A stretch of 64,000 nt of DNA from an uncultured Hymenobacter sp. (GTDB taxonomy: Bacteria; Bacteroidota; Bacteroidia; Cytophagales; Hymenobacteraceae): NCBI GenBank assembly GCA_913776615.1, contig CAJYPK010000006.1, positions 186,001-250,000 of the forward strand, given 5' to 3'. This document shows, piece by piece, positions 36,397 to 44,673 of this stretch. A model generated the notes under the pieces. The model did no database searches, had not been told where the DNA came from, and saw only the letters and a program-made list of their open reading frames with translations. The first letter of the stretch is position 1. Every line of letters begins with the position of its first letter. A program made the translations under genes and the position numbers.

Positions 36397-38313
36397 TTAG
36401 ACCAGCGCGATCTCGGCCACTGGCAGCACGTCGCTCGTCACCAGGTCTTTTTCCAGGCGCAGGTTATCGATAATGAACTCCTGACGGGCGGGCGTATTCT
36501 TGCCCATGTAGTAGGCCAGCACCTGCTGAACGGAGCGGTCCGACTGCAGAATCACGGGCTCCAGCTTGATGTTTTCGCCGATGAATTTCCCAAACTCATC
36601 GGGCGAGATTTCGCCCAGGCCCTTGAAGCGCGTTACCTCAGGGTTGCGGCCGAGCTTGCGCATGGCGTCCTGCTTTTCCTGCTCGTTGTAGCAGTAGATA
36701 GTCTCCTTTTTATTGCGCACCCGGAACAGAGGCGTTTCGAGAATGTACACGTGGCCGTTGCGCACGAGGTCGGGGAAGAATTGGAGGAAGAACGTGAGCA
36801 GCAGCAGCCGGATGTGCATCCCGTCCACGTCGGCGTCGGTGGCGATTACCACGCGATTATAGCGCAGCCCTTCGAGCCCTTCCTCAATGTTGAGGGCGTG
36901 CTGCAAAAGGTTAAACTCCTCATTTTCGTACACAATTTTCTTTTTGAGCCCAAAGCAGTTAAGGGGCTTACCGCGCAGGCTGAACACGGCTTCCAGCTCC
37001 ACGTTGCGGCTCTTGGTAATGCTCCCGCTGGCCGAGTCGCCCTCGGTGATGAAGAGCGTGGTAAGCTGTTCCTTTTCGGCCCCATCCTTGGCATTTTCCC
37101 CCAGGTGAAAGCGGCAGTCGCGCAGCTTGCGGTTGTGCAGGTTGGCTTTTTTGGCGCGTTGGTTGGCCAGCTTTTTCACGCCGGCCATGTCCTTACGCTC
37201 GCGCTCGCTCTGCTCGATGCGCTTGCGCAGGGCGTCGGCGGCCAGCGGGTTTTTGTGCAGGTAGTTATCGAGGTGCCCCTTCACGAACTCCACGATGAAG
37301 CCGCGCACGGTGCGCGTACCCTCGGGCTCCATATTGATGCTGCCGAGTTTGGTTTTGGTCTGGCTCTCAAACACCGGCTCCTGCACCCGGATGGAGATAG
37401 CGCCCACGATGCTGGCCCGGATGTCGGCCGCGTCGTACTCCTTTTTGTAGAATTCACGCACGGTTTTTACTACCGCCTCGCGCAGGGCCGCCAAGTGGGT
37501 ACCACCCTGAGTGGTATACTGGCCGTTGACGAAGGAATAGTACTCCTCCCCATAATCGTTGCCGTGGGTAAGAGCCAGCTCGATATCCTCACCCTTGAGG
37601 TGGATGATGTCGTAGCGGCGGGTTTCGGCGTCGGTTTTATCGCGCAGCAGGTCGAGCAGGCCGTGCTCCGACACGAATTTTTGCCCGTTGTAGTAGATCG
37701 TCAGGCCCGCGTTGAGGTAGCAGTAGTAGCGAATCTGATTTTCGAGGTACTCCGGGATGAAGCGGTAGTTTTTGAAAATCGTGTCATCGGGCTGAAACGT
37801 GATAAGCGTGCCGTTGCGCTGGCTGGTCTTGACGGGCGCGGGGTCGCGCACCAATTGGCCCTGCGAAAACTCGGCTGCCTTCAGCTGGCCTTCGCGCACG
37901 CTCTGCACCACGAAGCTGCTGCTGAGCGCGTTCACGGCCTTGGTACCCACGCCGTTGAGGCCCACTGACTTTTGGAACACCTTACTGTCGTACTTGCCGC
38001 CAGTGTTAATTTTACTAACGACGTCCACCACCTTACCCAGCGGAATGCCCCGGCCGTAGTCGCGCACCTGCACCCGGCTTTCCGAGATTTTAATCTCGAT
38101 GGTGCGGCCGTAGCCCATCACGTGCTCGTCGATGCAGTTGTCAATTACTTCCTTGACCAGCACGTAGATACCATCGTCGTAAGCCGAGCCATCACCGAGC
38201 TTGCCGATGTACATACCCGGCCGCAGCCGGATGTGCTCGCGCCAGTCGAGCGAGCGAATACTGTCTTCGTTATAGTTGTGGGCGGGGGGGGCGGCGGGTA
38301 GGGTAGCACTCAT
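36397..38313 (-). CDS. parE: DNA topoisomerase IV subunit B
   Basis: A 638-residue ATPase subunit of topoisomerase IV. The GHKL ATP-binding site shows [14 protein letters not shown], the [10 protein letters not shown]1 box and [17 protein letters not shown]. The TOPRIM domain carries [18 protein letters not shown] and the acidic [17 protein letters not shown]. The C-terminal part is normal. ATG 38313 ([18 protein letters not shown]) is chosen; a 34-codon upstream extension reads as low-complexity leader. parC lies downstream on the same strand but the metalloprotease gene is inserted between them. Confidence 0.93.
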   Translation of the reverse strand: MSATLPAAPPAHNYNEDSIRSLDWREHIRLRPGMYIGKLGDGSAYDDGIYVLVKEVIDNCIDEHVMGYGRTIEIKISESRVQVRDYGRGIPLGKVVDVVSKINTGGKYDSKVFQKSVGLNGVGTKAVNALSSSFVVQSVREGQLKAAEFSQGQLVRDPAPVKTSQRNGTLITFQPDDTIFKNYRFIPEYLENQIRYYCYLNAGLTIYYNGQKFVSEHGLLDLLRDKTDAETRRYDIIHLKGEDIELALTHGNDYGEEYYSFVNGQYTTQGGTHLAALREAVVKTVREFYKKEYDAADIRASIVGAISIRVQEPVFESQTKTKLGSINMEPEGTRTVRGFIVEFVKGHLDNYLHKNPLAADALRKRIEQSERERKDMAGVKKLANQRAKKANLHNRKLRDCRFHLGENAKDGAEKEQLTTLFITEGDSASGSITKSRNVELEAVFSLRGKPLNCFGLKKKIVYENEEFNLLQHALNIEEGLEGLRYNRVVIATDADVDGMHIRLLLLTFFLQFFPDLVRNGHVYILETPLFRVRNKKETIYCYNEQEKQDAMRKLGRNPEVTRFKGLGEISPDEFGKFIGENIKLEPVILQSDRSVQQVLAYYMGKNTPARQEFIIDNLRLEKDLVTSDVLPVAEIALV

Positions 38314-38541
38314 GGGTAATAATTCCGTAACGGGCACAATGGCCAGGTAAAATAACGCCAGAAATCGCGGCGGGCCACTACCGGGCCGGCCAGCAGGCTT
38401 AGTTTTTCCAGCCAATTTAATTAGCCAACACTAATAATCAGCCGGCAGTTCGGCCGGAGCTGGTCAACGGGGCAGCCCGGTTTGCGTAAGCGCCTCAAGC
38501 GCCACAGTCCTCCTTTCTTAGCTTACTCGCTTATCCGCGCA

Positions 38542-39792
38542 ATGTTACCCCCCGCCAACCAATTCAATACGCCGCGCAACGTACCCTCGCCGGCAGCCGT
38601 CCACGCACCGACCCAGATCAAGCAGCCACCGATCGTGCATTACACCTTTCTGCTGATTGGGTTGTCGCTGCTCGTATTCGTGTTGCACAAGCTCGACGAT
38701 CTGCTGCTGCCACTCGTGTACGCCATCCTGCTGTCGCTGCTGCTCATGCCGCTCGTCACCAAGCTCGAAAAGTGGCGCTGGCCCCGGATGCTGGCCATCG
38801 CAGCGGCCATTCTGCTCATTATTCTGTTCATCGCTGGGCTGTTCACGTTTTTCGGCTCGCAGATAATCAGCCTGCGCGGCGAGCTACCGCTGATTCAAAC
38901 CAAGCTGGTGGCGCTGTTCGACCAACAGCAGCAACTCTTAAGCAAGCGCTTCAACTTTCAGCCCATGAGCCACGACGAGGTCATCAACTCGTCGCTCTCG
39001 GCCCTGCGGGCGCAGTCGAGCAAGTACCTGGGCTCCACGCTCAATACCACGCTAGGCGTGCTCAGCACCATTACGCTGGTGCCCATTTACATTTTCTGTT
39101 TTCTGTACTACCGCGACCACCTGCGGCAGTTTATGTTCCGCTTTGTGGAGCCCGACAAGCGCACGGTGGTGCTGCACACGGTCGATAATATTCAGAACGT
39201 AGTGCAGGGGTACATGTCGGGCTTGTTCACGGTTATCGTGGTGGTGTCGGTGCTCAACGCCATCGGGCTGCTGGCCCTGGGCGTGAAGTACGCCATTTTC
39301 TTCGCCATCTTCGCCTCGGTGCTGGCCGTTATTCCCTACATCGGTATCACGGTAGGCTCGATTATCCCGGCGCTGCTCACCTACGTCGAAACCGGCTCGC
39401 TCACGCACGGGCTGCTGGTTATCGGGGTGTTCATGCTGGTGCAGTTTATCTCGGATAACATTCTGGCCCCGCTCATTACGGCTTCCAAAGTGAGTCTGAA
39501 CCCGCTCACGGCCATTATTGCCCTCATTCTGGGGGCGCAGCTGTGGGGCACGCCGGGCATGATTCTGAGCGTACCGCTGTCGGCCGTCATCAAGGTGGTA
39601 CTCGACGCCAATAAGGCCACTGAGCCCTGGGGCTTTTTGCTGGGCGACGTGAGCGACGGCGAAAACACCAAGAAAGACTCCAACGATGACCGTGGCTTCC
39701 TGACCAAACTCTGGGACCAGTTGCGTGGTAAGCGTCCGCCGCTGGCTCCCGAGCCGCAGCTGCCGCCCGTGCCTGCTACTCGTCATCGATAG
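38542..39792 (+). CDS. AI-2E family transporter (UPF0118-type permease)
   Basis: A 416-residue inner-membrane protein. Membrane segments: two or three N-terminal spans (FLLIGLSLLVFVLHKLDDLL; MLAIAAAILLIILFIAGLFT), a central amphipathic/soluble part (about 110-170), then further spans. Family motifs are present, including the region VVQGYMSGLFTVIVVVSVLN and the C-terminal AIIALILGAQLWGTPGMILS. Members have been linked to AI-2 release or Na+/H+ exchange; the substrate here is unknown. ATG 38542 is preferred over TTG 38482. It diverges from parE. Confidence 0.88.
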   Translation: MLPPANQFNTPRNVPSPAAVHAPTQIKQPPIVHYTFLLIGLSLLVFVLHKLDDLLLPLVYAILLSLLLMPLVTKLEKWRWPRMLAIAAAILLIILFIAGLFTFFGSQIISLRGELPLIQTKLVALFDQQQQLLSKRFNFQPMSHDEVINSSLSALRAQSSKYLGSTLNTTLGVLSTITLVPIYIFCFLYYRDHLRQFMFRFVEPDKRTVVLHTVDNIQNVVQGYMSGLFTVIVVVSVLNAIGLLALGVKYAIFFAIFASVLAVIPYIGITVGSIIPALLTYVETGSLTHGLLVIGVFMLVQFISDNILAPLITASKVSLNPLTAIIALILGAQLWGTPGMILSVPLSAVIKVVLDANKATEPWGFLLGDVSDGENTKKDSNDDRGFLTKLWDQLRGKRPPLAPEPQLPPVPATRHR

Positions 39793-39810
39793 GCTTAGTT
39801 GTCTGAATTC

Positions 39811-39889
39811 AGACAAGAGACGTTAGATATGAGACATGAGACAGCTCAACAGAGCGGTTCTCATGTCTCTTGTCTAACGTCTCTTGTCT
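39811..39889. repeat. inverted repeat, 31-bp arms
   Basis: 39811-39841 pairs with 39859-39889 with about three mismatches and a 17-base loop. The arms consist of AGACAAGAGACGTTAGA-like and GACATGAGA units. It begins 19 bases past the AI-2E permease stop. Confidence 0.8.
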
Positions 39890-40023
39890 AACAACGCTTC
39901 TTGTCTTGTTGAAAGTAGTCTCTTCCACGTAACCCCGGGCCAGCCCCCGGCCGTATAGTCAGCAACTGCCGCCACCTGGGTGGCACCTTTTCTTTTCCAC
40001 AACTCGATTAAGCTTTTTCAATC

Positions 40024-40485
40024 ATGGCTAACGAAACCATCGCCCGCGCCCTCACCGACATTCTCAACCTGAACCGCACTTCGGTAAAAGGCTACCAGGA
40101 AGCGGCCGAAGAAGTAAAAAGCCCCGACCTCAAGTCGAAGCTGAGCGAATTCTCGCAGCAGCGCGCCCACTTCGTATCGGACCTCGAAGGCTATGCCCGT
40201 CAGTACGGCATCGACGCTAAAGAAGAAACGACCATCGAAAGCGTAGCGGCCGATGCCGCCGCCGCCGTGCACCGCGGCTGGATCAACATCAAGTCGGCCA
40301 TCACCGGCCAAGACGACTCGGCCGTGCTCGAAGCTGCCGAAACCGGCGAAGCCACTGCCCTGAAAGCCTACGAAACCGTGCTGTCATCGAACGACGTACC
40401 GGCCGGTGCCAAGTCGGTATTCCAGCAGCAGCACGATGCCATTCTACAAGCCAAAAACTGGCTGTCGATGAACAAGAGCAAATAA
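40024..40485 (+). CDS. PA2169-family four-helix-bundle protein (DUF2383-like)
   Basis: A 153-residue soluble, all-helical protein. The start MANETIARALTDILNLNRTS, the second helix GYQEAAEEVKSPDLKSKLSE and the glutamate/histidine positions (QQRAHFVSDLEGYARQYG; GEATALKAYETVL) follow the ferritin-like bundle pattern of the PA2169 family, common in Bacteroidota and Proteobacteria and often stress-induced. Metal binding is possible but not shown. ATG 40024. Monocistronic, flanked on both sides by inverted repeats. Confidence 0.85.
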   Translation: MANETIARALTDILNLNRTSVKGYQEAAEEVKSPDLKSKLSEFSQQRAHFVSDLEGYARQYGIDAKEETTIESVAADAAAAVHRGWINIKSAITGQDDSAVLEAAETGEATALKAYETVLSSNDVPAGAKSVFQQQHDAILQAKNWLSMNKSK

Positions 40486-40505
40486 TTGCCGCAAGGTAAA
40501 ATTGT

Positions 40506-40576
40506 AAAACGGAGTGGCACTCCGTTTCTCGCCCGAACCAACGTGTTCAGCGGGAAACGGAGTGCCACTCCGTTTT
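40506..40576. repeat. paired palindromes forming an inverted repeat
   Basis: AAAACGGAGTGGCACTCCGT (40506 onward, to 40527) and a near copy at 40555-40576 are each palindromic, so the element can fold as two small hairpins or one long one. The spacer also contains a CGAAC/GTTCG pair. It lies 20 bases past the PA2169-family stop and immediately upstream of the exonuclease promoter. Confidence 0.75.
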
Positions 40577-40584
40577 ATGTGCAA

Positions 40585-40613
40585 TTTGGCAACTAACCCC
40601 CACCCTAACTTTG
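40585..40613 (+). promoter_or_regulatory. promoter of the exonuclease/GIY-YIG gene
   Basis: TTTG (40585-40588), a 17-base spacer and TAACTTTG (40606-40613), an exact -7 match. Transcription from near 40620 would leave a leader of about 25 nt before the TTG start at 40645, which supports that start. Confidence 0.6.
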
Positions 40614-40644
40614 TTAGCATTGCTCCTCCCCTAGTCCCGCACCT

Positions 40645-42126
40645 TTGTACGCTATTATTGACCTTGAAACCACCGGCGGCCAGCCCGCCAACGACCGCAT
40701 TACGGAGCTGGCCATCTTCGTGCACGACGGCCAGCGGGTGGTTGACTCCTACGCGACGCTGATAAATCCCGGCCGCGCCATTCCGCCCTTCATCACCCAG
40801 CTCACGGGCATTACCAACGACATGGTGGCCGATGCGCCGCGCTTTCACGAGGTAGCCCGCAAGGTGGTGGAAATGACCGAGGGCTGCGTATTCGTGGCGC
40901 ACAACGTGCGGTTCGACTATTCTTTCCTGAAAAAGGAATTTGCCGATCTGGGGTATAACTACTCGCGTAAAACCTTGTGTACCGTGCGGTTGAGCCGCTC
41001 GCTCATTCCCGGTCAGCCGAGCTACAGCCTGGGCAAGCTGTGCCAGAACATCGGTATCCCGCTCGAAGGCCGGCACCGCGCCGCCGGCGACGCCGAGGCA
41101 ACGGCCATTCTCTTCGACCGCCTGCTGAAGATAACCCAGGCTAGTGAGGCCCAAGAAGCTACCGACGCCGACGCCCTGGCCCGCGTCGATGCCCTGGCCC
41201 CCGCCGGCCGCAGCACCACCGAGAAGAAGCCCAGCCCACGCCGGGTGGCCGCCGTGGCCCAGGCCATTAAAACGGCCTTGTTGCCACCGCTCATCACTCC
41301 CGAAAAAGTGGCCGCGCTGCCCCAGGCCACGGGCGTGTACTACTTCCACAACGAGGCCGGCGAGGTGATCTACGTGGGTAAGAGCATCAACATCTACAAG
41401 CGCATTCAGCAGCATTTTGCGGTCGATGTAAAGTCGCGCAAAAGCCTGGACTTCAAGAACTCCATTGCCGACATCACCTGGGAGCTGACCGGCTCGGAGC
41501 TGGTGGCCCTGCTCTACGAGTCGCACCTCATCAAGCAGCTCAAGCCGGCTTACAACCGGGCGCAGCGGCGCTCGGTGTTTCCGGCGGGTATTTATTTGAA
41601 AACCGACGAGAACGGCTACAAGCGCCTGTACTACGGCCGCGCCGATGCCCGCAACTCGGAGATTCCCATCATTGCACTCGGCAATCAGTACAAGGCTCAA
41701 GGCTTCCTCTACCACAAAGTTGCCAAGTACAACCTATGCCAGAAGCTGTGCGGCCTCTACAAAACGCAGGGCGCGTGCTTCGACTACCAGGTGCACCGCT
41801 GCCAGGGAGCCTGCGTGGGCCAGGAGCCGCCCGAGAGCTACAATCTGCGCGTAGACGCGGCCATCGACAGCATCACCTACGAGCACGAGTCGTTCGTAGT
41901 CATCGGCCCCGGCCGGCGGGCCGACGAAAAGTCGTTGGTCGTGATTGAGAACGGCCGCTACGTGGGCTTCGGCTACGTCGATGAGACGTTTACGGCCCGC
42001 AAGCTGCGCGATTTCCGCGACGCAGTGCAGCCTTACGCCGATAATAAGGACGTGCAGCAGATTATTCGCCACCACGTGCGTACCAAGCGCAAAGGCGAAC
42101 AAGTCAAGGTGTTTGATGTGGCGTAA
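40645..42126 (+). CDS. DEDD exonuclease fused to GIY-YIG (UvrC-like) nuclease
   Basis: A 493-residue DNA-processing protein. The N-terminal DnaQ-type 3'-5' exonuclease (1-165) has Exo I YAIIDLETTGG, Exo II VAHNVRFDYSFLKKEF and Exo III HRAAGDAEAT. A linker leads to a GIY-YIG domain at about 225-300 (TGVYYFHNEAGEVIYVGKSI, NIYKRIQQHF) and a UvrC-like region with cysteines (CQKLCGLYKTQGACFDYQ; CQGACVGQE). The fusion resembles DEDD-exonuclease/Cho-like repair proteins; a repair role is inferred. The start is TTG 40645, since the family begins at this point and no ATG is near. Confidence 0.9.
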   Translation: MYAIIDLETTGGQPANDRITELAIFVHDGQRVVDSYATLINPGRAIPPFITQLTGITNDMVADAPRFHEVARKVVEMTEGCVFVAHNVRFDYSFLKKEFADLGYNYSRKTLCTVRLSRSLIPGQPSYSLGKLCQNIGIPLEGRHRAAGDAEATAILFDRLLKITQASEAQEATDADALARVDALAPAGRSTTEKKPSPRRVAAVAQAIKTALLPPLITPEKVAALPQATGVYYFHNEAGEVIYVGKSINIYKRIQQHFAVDVKSRKSLDFKNSIADITWELTGSELVALLYESHLIKQLKPAYNRAQRRSVFPAGIYLKTDENGYKRLYYGRADARNSEIPIIALGNQYKAQGFLYHKVAKYNLCQKLCGLYKTQGACFDYQVHRCQGACVGQEPPESYNLRVDAAIDSITYEHESFVVIGPGRRADEKSLVVIENGRYVGFGYVDETFTARKLRDFRDAVQPYADNKDVQQIIRHHVRTKRKGEQVKVFDVA

Positions 42127-42226
42127 GCTGCAACTTGCAGCGAGCGGAGCGAGCAATCACGTAAGCGGAAGTCCCCTTACGTAATTGCTCGCTCACGCTC
42201 GCTCGCAAGCTAAAGCTTACGCTACA
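42121..42226. repeat. long imperfect inverted repeat overlapping the exonuclease stop
   Basis: About 45-bp imperfect arms (from 42121 and to 42226) share GTAAGCT, GCGAGCGAGC and GAGCAAT(C/T)ACGTAAG blocks; the inner part around 42151-42188 is almost perfect. The left arm includes the TAA stop at 42124-42126, and the right arm ends close to the stop of the convergent PAP2 gene. It shares the AAGCTTTAGCTTGC core with 11035-11109. Confidence 0.75.
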
Positions 42227-42233
42227 GCCTGAC

Positions 42234-43097
42234 TCACTTGGCCCGCCAGCTTACGAGGGCGCCAAAGCCGCCGCCGGGCAGTATGGTGGGGCTGAGCTGC
42301 CATTCGCCCTTGGTGGGCTTGGGCGGGGCCAGGCCAATGCCGGGGCGGTCGGCCGGGTGCCGGCCCCAGCGGTGGCGGTGGCTGAGGTACGCCAGGTGGG
42401 CCGACAAGATACCCATGCCCGCGCCGGCGAAGACGTCGGCCTCCCAGTGCTTGTTGTTGAGCATTCGGAAGGCGCCTACCGTGGTGGCCAGCGTGTACGC
42501 CCCGACGCCGTACCATGGGCTTTTGTCGCGCAGCTCCGTGTGCACGATACTGGCCGCCAGAAACGCCTGCGCCGTGTGGCCCGAGGGAAACGAGCGGTAA
42601 TCGGACCCGTCGGGCCGCAGGTGGCCGGTGCTCACCTTGATGATATAAACCGAGCCCAGCATGATGGCCTCCGACTTGGCCAGAATGAGCGCCAGGTTGA
42701 CACGATCGTTGCGGCTCTCAACGCCGAAGGCCAGCACCGCGCCCAATTCCAGGTAGGGCGCCCATTGCAGGTAGTCGTCGAGGTGGTTGTTGAAATTGGG
42801 AAAGTTGCGCTGGATGTCGCGCTTGGCATCGTAGGAAGAGTACCAGCCGTGGTCGTCGACCACGCTGATACCGTAGCCGATGAGCGCGGCCGGCACGATG
42901 GTAGCGCGCACCAGCTTGCCCCGGTACCAGGGCTTGGGCGGCGCGCCGGGGAGCGTTTGATACTTGCGTAGCGTAGTATCGGTGGGGGCGGCAGGTACCT
43001 GGGCGTGGGCCACGGTGGCCAGCAGGCTCAGGCCCAGCGTCGCGCCGCGCCAGCGCGGGAAGCGGCGGGCGGGCCGGCAACGAGTAAAATCGGACAT
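42234..43097 (-). CDS. PAP2-family phosphatase
   Basis: A membrane or exported phosphatase of about 287 residues. The three PAP2 motifs are present: KVSTGHLRP (KX6RP), FPSGHT (PSGH), and RMLNNKHWEAD (R-X5-H-X3-D), with catalytic histidines in the last two. A signal-like N-terminal segment (GATLGLSLLATVAHAQV) suggests export, and further hydrophobic helices surround the motifs (ESRNDRVNLALILAKSEA region). It may act on lipid pyrophosphates or phosphatidic acid; specificity cannot be read. ATG 43097 is used. It follows the efflux adaptor gene, but a terminator stands between. Confidence 0.88.
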   Translation of the reverse strand: MSDFTRCRPARRFPRWRGATLGLSLLATVAHAQVPAAPTDTTLRKYQTLPGAPPKPWYRGKLVRATIVPAALIGYGISVVDDHGWYSSYDAKRDIQRNFPNFNNHLDDYLQWAPYLELGAVLAFGVESRNDRVNLALILAKSEAIMLGSVYIIKVSTGHLRPDGSDYRSFPSGHTAQAFLAASIVHTELRDKSPWYGVGAYTLATTVGAFRMLNNKHWEADVFAGAGMGILSAHLAYLSHRHRWGRHPADRPGIGLAPPKPTKGEWQLSPTILPGGGFGALVSWRAK

Positions 43098-43110
43098 CAA
43101 GGCAAAAATA

Positions 43111-43142
43111 AAAAGCGGGTCAACTTGCGTTGACCCGCTTTT
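43111..43142 (-). terminator. intrinsic terminator of the efflux adaptor gene
   Basis: A perfect 14-bp stem (43111-43124 with 43129-43142), a 4-base loop and a T-rich tail on the minus strand, 30 bases after the adaptor stop. Confidence 0.9.
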
Positions 43143-43171
43143 ACGCGGAACGACGGGCCGAAGGCGGCTGG

Positions 43172-44584
43172 CTACTTATTACCGTTGTCGGCCAGCGCTT
43201 CTTTGCTGAGGCTGGCGGCGTCTTTTACCACTACCGTGGCGCCATCTTTGAGCGTCTTCGATACGGCGCGGAAGGGGCCGCTAACCACTTGCGTACCAGC
43301 GGCAATACCGCTCACGATCTCAATGTTCTGGAAGTCGCTGATACCGGTTTTAACGGGTGTCAGCACGGCTTTCCCATTTTTAATCACGAACACCACTTCC
43401 TGAATGGCCGCCTTGGGAGCCGCCTTCTTATCATCCACGGTCTGGGCCGTGCCGCCGCCCCGGCCGCTGCCGCCCACCCGCACGCCGCCGCCCTGGCTGG
43501 CCTTGCCGGCGGCCGAATCGGAGCGCGTAGTCACAGCGGCCAGCGGCACGCTCAGCACGCCGCTCTTACGCTCGGCGATGATATCGACCGAGGCCGTCAT
43601 GCCGGGGCGGAAAGGCACCGTGCTGTGGCCGCTGGCATTGGTCTTGACAAGGTGGCGGTAGCTCTTGGGCAGCAAACGCACGCGCACCTCAAACTCGGTC
43701 ACGGCTTCGGCGGTGAGGGCGTCCTTGGCCGTGTTGGCGATGGCCGTCACGATGCCCTTAAACTTCTCATTTTGCGTGGTGTAGGAGTCCACTTCCACGT
43801 CGGCCGAGTCGCCCAGGGCTACCCGGATGATGTCATTTTCGTTCACGCTCACCCGGACCTCCATGTTGTTGAGGTTGGCGATGCGCATGATTTCGGTACC
43901 GGCCATCTGGCTGGTACCCACTACACGCTCGCCCTTTTTCACGTTGAGCTTGCTCACGGTGCCGCTCACCGGGGCGTAGATGGTGGTTTTATTGAGGTTT
44001 TTCTGGGCTTCCTGCAAGCCGGCCTGGGCGCTACGCACGGTGCTTTGGGCCGCCGCAATCTGCGCCCGAATGGCCCGCAGCTGTTCCTGCGAGGCATTGT
44101 AGGCCGCCTGGGCCGCCTCGTAGTCGGCCTGCGAAATTACCTTTTGCTTGTAAAGCGAGGCCTGGCGGCGGTAGGTGAGCTCGGTTTGCTTGGCGTTGGC
44201 GGTTTGCTGCTCCAGCTGGGCCTGGGCCTGGCCCACGTTGGCGCGCTGGGTGCTCACGGCGGCCGACTGCTGGCTGACCATCGCCAGGTAGTTGTCGGGG
44301 CGGATGCGCAGCAGCAGCTGACCTTTCTTCACCGAGTCGCCCTCCTGCACGTAAAGCTCAGTGATTTCGCCCGATACGTCGGGCGAGATTTTTACTTCCG
44401 TCTCGGGCTGCACCTTACCCGAGGCGCTCACTTTTTCCACGATGGTAGCCGGGCCAGCCGTCGCCGCCGTCACTTCCATGCCCGCCGGCTTACCCAGCCA
44501 GCCTTTCTTTTTGGCCACCGAATAGCCGCCGATGAGCACGACCACCAGCACGCCCAGAATAATAAGGAGTCGGTTGTTCTTCAT
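43172..44584 (-). CDS. efflux periplasmic adaptor (HlyD/MacA/RND MFP family)
   Basis: A 470-residue membrane-anchored adaptor linking an inner-membrane pump to TolC. The N-terminal anchor is at about 5-24 (LLIILGVLVVVLIGGYSVAK). A barrel-sandwich domain (ASGKVQPETEVKISPDVSGE), a long coiled-coil hairpin at about 90-200 (Gln/Ala rich), and the second half of the barrel with NKTTIYAPVSGTVSKLNVKK follow. Beta-barrel and membrane-proximal domains interrupted by a Gly-rich loop (GGGVRVGGSGRGGG) complete it. Overall closest to MacA-type adaptors. The outer-membrane gene is directly upstream, but no pump gene adjoins. Confidence 0.9.
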   Translation of the reverse strand: MKNNRLLIILGVLVVVLIGGYSVAKKKGWLGKPAGMEVTAATAGPATIVEKVSASGKVQPETEVKISPDVSGEITELYVQEGDSVKKGQLLLRIRPDNYLAMVSQQSAAVSTQRANVGQAQAQLEQQTANAKQTELTYRRQASLYKQKVISQADYEAAQAAYNASQEQLRAIRAQIAAAQSTVRSAQAGLQEAQKNLNKTTIYAPVSGTVSKLNVKKGERVVGTSQMAGTEIMRIANLNNMEVRVSVNENDIIRVALGDSADVEVDSYTTQNEKFKGIVTAIANTAKDALTAEAVTEFEVRVRLLPKSYRHLVKTNASGHSTVPFRPGMTASVDIIAERKSGVLSVPLAAVTTRSDSAAGKASQGGGVRVGGSGRGGGTAQTVDDKKAAPKAAIQEVVFVIKNGKAVLTPVKTGISDFQNIEIVSGIAAGTQVVSGPFRAVSKTLKDGATVVVKDAASLSKEALADNGNK

Positions 44585-44588
44585 ATTG

Positions 44589-44670
44589 AGTTATGAGTTA
44601 GAAGTTATGAGTTAGAAGTTGTTAGCTGCCTAGTAAGCAACTCGTAACTTCTAACTCATAACTCATAACT
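44589..44670. repeat. inverted repeat between tolC-like and adaptor genes
   Basis: Arms at 44589-44621 and 44638-44670 are made of AGTTATGAGTTAGAAGTTA units and pair imperfectly over 33 bases with a 16-base loop. The element occupies nearly the whole gap between the two cotranscribed genes, ending four bases before the tolC-like stop and four bases after the adaptor ATG on the minus strand. Confidence 0.8.
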
Positions 44671-44673
44671 GAC

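Noticed and set aside
40506..40576. Operator site for a regulator, because of the perfect palindrome
   Set aside because: Two copies joined as a larger inverted repeat at a gene end fit the general intergenic repeat pattern better; no regulator gene is adjacent.
43103..43110. TATTTTTG as a promoter for the PAP2 gene
   Set aside because: It coincides with the T-rich tail of the adaptor terminator and has no suitable -33 element, so the match is probably by chance.
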